In this document: piece after piece, positions 61,668-64,000 of the stretch | Layout of the letters: the number at the start of each line of letters is the position of its first letter | Position numbering within the stretch: the stretch's first letter is position 1 | Assembly (NCBI RefSeq): GCF_003369915.1 | Contig: NC_046675.1 | Coordinates: 17,484,001-17,548,000 of the forward strand | Length of the DNA: 64,000 nt | Direction of reading: 5' to 3' | From: Drosophila miranda | Taxonomy: Eukaryota; Arthropoda; Insecta; Diptera; Drosophilidae | Program-made: the position numbers and the translations under genes | The notes under the pieces: generated by a model | What the model was told of the DNA's origin: nothing | Seen by the model: only the letters and a program-made list of their open reading frames with translations | Database searches by the model: none

Positions 61668-64000
61668 CTCAGAGCCTCTTCCCACACAGGCTCGTCCTCG
61701 CCAATGTTGTTGTTCGGTGACTCCGACTCCGACTCGTCCTCAATGCTCTGTTCTTCGTCGTATTCTGTCTCCTACCACTCTCCTAAGCAGAAGCAGTCAG
61801 CCCTTCGATAGTGCCGTGTAAATATTTTTGTTTCCTGTCCTCGCTCGGAGTGTGGTACTGTGCGGTGCCGTCCGGTGTGATGCGGTGCGGTTCAATTGGC
61901 CTGTCACCGGCAGGCGCGCTGATTTGTTATGGTAATAGTTGTCAAAACGAGAGAGATTCGAGAGATCTTTAGTGGCACTTGATTACACTTGGCAACATGA
62001 CAAATGTATTGTATGCTTTATTGTGCTGTATTGTGCGGATAGTGTGCGCTTAGCGAAATCCAAATCGAAATCGAAACTGAGCTGCGGACAGTACAGAGGT
62101 GTGAACGTAAATCCGAACCAATTAAGAGTGCAATCAGAGTGGGACTGGACTGGAGGGCAGTCCGAGTGTTGGCTCGTTAAGAAGTTGGCTTGGCTTGAAG
62201 TTTCATTGAAACATCTATCTCTGGTTTCATCGCAGCTCCAGCCACAGCTACAGTTCAGCGCAGACGGCGTGTCTGGGCCTCATTAGAAGACTGGTCAGCA
62301 GGCCAATCGAAATGGGAATCGGAATAAAATAAAACTAAGCAAAACCAAACCAAACAGAACAGAAAACAAGTAGAAAAAAAAGAGAAGAAAATAAAATAAA
62401 ACAGTGGATCCATTAGGGCAGAACGCGATGGAATATTGAATGGAATCATTTGGCTATATGCACATACATTAGCAGGTGAGTTATCTGGCCGCCTATTTCC
62501 CCGAAATTTATGCCCATGCATATCTGCATAATCGCAAATTAAGCTACATAATTAATAAGCCAAGAGGAAACCAAACCAAACCAAACCTCACCTCCCCTCA
62601 CAGCTGCCGCTGCCGCTGTCACTGGGCGTTGATGTAGCACTTTGGGGAGCTATCTGCTTAAGCTGCCTTCTGGCAACTTTTTATAAGGTACCTACATATG
62701 TATATGTATGTATCTGAACGTGCCACTGCGTTCCGAAAAGTATCGATGTCTGTAATCTTAATTAGCAACACCACAGCAACCGGCAACAGTCAGCAGGCAG
62801 TAACCTGCCCAGCGCCAGGCACTCGAGCCGAAAACATCTTTTAGCATTTTAAGCATGGCGTACACTTTTCAGTGTTTTTTCTCTCCGTTTTTTCCCCGAG
62901 TGTTGTTTCCCAACGAAATCACATTACACTGAAAGCCGAAACCGGTTTCGGTTGATTTCTTGTCATATTTTGTATAGAAGCTAAGGTGTTTTGTACAAAT
63001 GGCCAGCAAACCAAACAAACTAAAGTCCGCAGCCGCTCATAACCGGCTGCCCATCAAAGAGTTATTTATACCCATTAATACCTGAAGCACTCCTTGGGGA
63101 AACACACCCCTCGCACGAGTCACGAGACAAGAGACAAGAGACAATCTCTATGGTTAGTTGTATTGAAGTACTGGGTGGAGGTGGAGGTGAAGATGGAGTG
63201 CTCCGGCCCGGCTGGGACCAACATGCAAATATCTTTGATCTGCTTTCGGGTTGAAAAATTCGCACCTCCATGTGAGAACAAAGCACCCATGGGGCCCCTC
63301 AGTTGAGTGCATAAGAAATCAAGTTTACGACTGCTGCCGGTGGGTCTGGATCTGGATATGGGAGTAAGAGGAGCAGGCACTTTATTTGCTTCCATTAGAA
63401 AACGCTTAGCACCCCGAATGATGACCACAGGAGGGAAATTTACCTACAAGTGTGAATTCCAATTCCATTTAAAGCATTTGAGATCTCAAGTTTACCCGGG
63501 TTTTATTCTCTGCGACACCTTCAATCAGACAATCGGACAGATTGTTTGCGTTACATTGGCCTTTTTTGCTGCATTGTCTGCGCTGGAGCATAATTTCATT
63601 ATTTGTAAGGTAAAACGAAAATAAATAATTAATAAATCAACGCATCCATTGTTTGTTCTCTGTCGCAATAAAAACAGATAAAAACTAATGAATTTTAAAT
63701 GAGCAGGAATTCAAGTTCATTGAGATAACCGGTTTGGTTCGGTTCGATCAGTTTGTCCAGCATTTGATACATTCGTTGGCTTGGAATGACCAAAAACTGG
63801 CCAACAGTACAAGAGATACTCGTAGCAGTGGCAGTGGCACAGAAGGCCACCAAATGCCCTTTCAAATTCATCCAAATATTGTTGGATCTGTTCCCTCATC
63901 CACGGTTGATCTTTGTAGACATGAGAGTCACTAAGCTGTGGCTTAGTCGTAACATTTTTATGGGGAAACAGTTTTTACATAGAACACTACCAAAACTTAA

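Larger units (their letters stand above)
55900..64000. other. Gene-poor stretch to the right end
   Basis: No supported gene. It holds short tandem repeats: GATACG units at 56580-56612, CACCGG and CTCTGG runs at 56872-56912, GGTGTGGGACTGG near 58675-58700, CTCGTA units at 61107-61130, CACTCC repeats at 61411-61480 and GGGCAC repeats at 61634-61667. The frames that cover these regions are low complexity and shared by both strands. A frame at 63307-63624 has a hydrophobic tail but begins in unrelated low-complexity sequence. Confidence 0.5.

Overview
The window is nuclear DNA from a Drosophila. Short introns of 60-80 bp, GC-biased third codon positions, and a set of instantly recognisable fly genes show this: pasha, yellow-e3/e2/e, an ionotropic receptor, the muscle actin Act87E and yurt. 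All of these lie on chromosome arm 3R (Muller element E) in D. melanogaster, by recollection rather than search. Pasha comes from a different part of that arm than the 87-region genes, and the sequence has diverged from D. melanogaster, so a species with a rearranged Muller E is likely. The obscura group (D. pseudoobscura relatives) is my best guess, not proven.

Layout, left to right. 1-8.8 kb: no convincing gene; simple repeats and one possible TATA/initiator promoter. 8.8-11.3 kb (minus): pasha, five coding exons, with a hairpin just upstream of its start codon. 11.8-12.9 kb: copy A of a diverged dispersed repeat. 13.1-21.3 kb (minus, all head-to-tail): yellow-e3, yellow-e2, a possible 55-codon gene, then yellow-e. 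21.3-29.3 kb: noncoding. 29.3-32.2 kb (plus): an ionotropic receptor, probably Ir87a, carrying a very large acidic insert. 32.2-34.9 kb: noncoding flank and actin promoter. 35.1-36.3 kb (plus): Act87E with TATA box, 5' UTR intron and poly(A) signal. 38.2-42.5 kb (minus): yurt, ten coding exons, converging on Act87E. 43.1-43.9 kb: copy B of the dispersed repeat. 44.6 kb: a possible small secreted peptide. 45.6-46.1 kb: a hAT-like MITE candidate. 46-55 kb and 55.9-64 kb: gene-poor DNA with many short tandem repeats and old repeat fragments. 55.15-55.80 kb (plus): a two-exon gene of unknown function.

The genes are independent single transcription units, not an operon. Pasha is the Drosha partner in the nucleus. 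The yellow genes encode secreted MRJP/Yellow proteins made by tandem duplication. The Ir is a chemosensory channel subunit. Act87E is a muscle actin, and Yurt is an epithelial polarity and septate-junction protein.

The most interesting items are (1) the two-copy repeat sitting at the pasha/yellow-e3 junction, which looks like a synteny breakpoint, and again just beyond yurt; (2) a 63-nt pri-miRNA-like hairpin upstream of the pasha start codon; (3) about 20 copies of the palindromic octamer TACTCGTA/TACGAGTA where about one is expected; and (4) an AT-rich acidic insert of about 230 codons inside the Ir. No database search was possible; names come from recognising protein sequence, and all exon coordinates are manual splice models.
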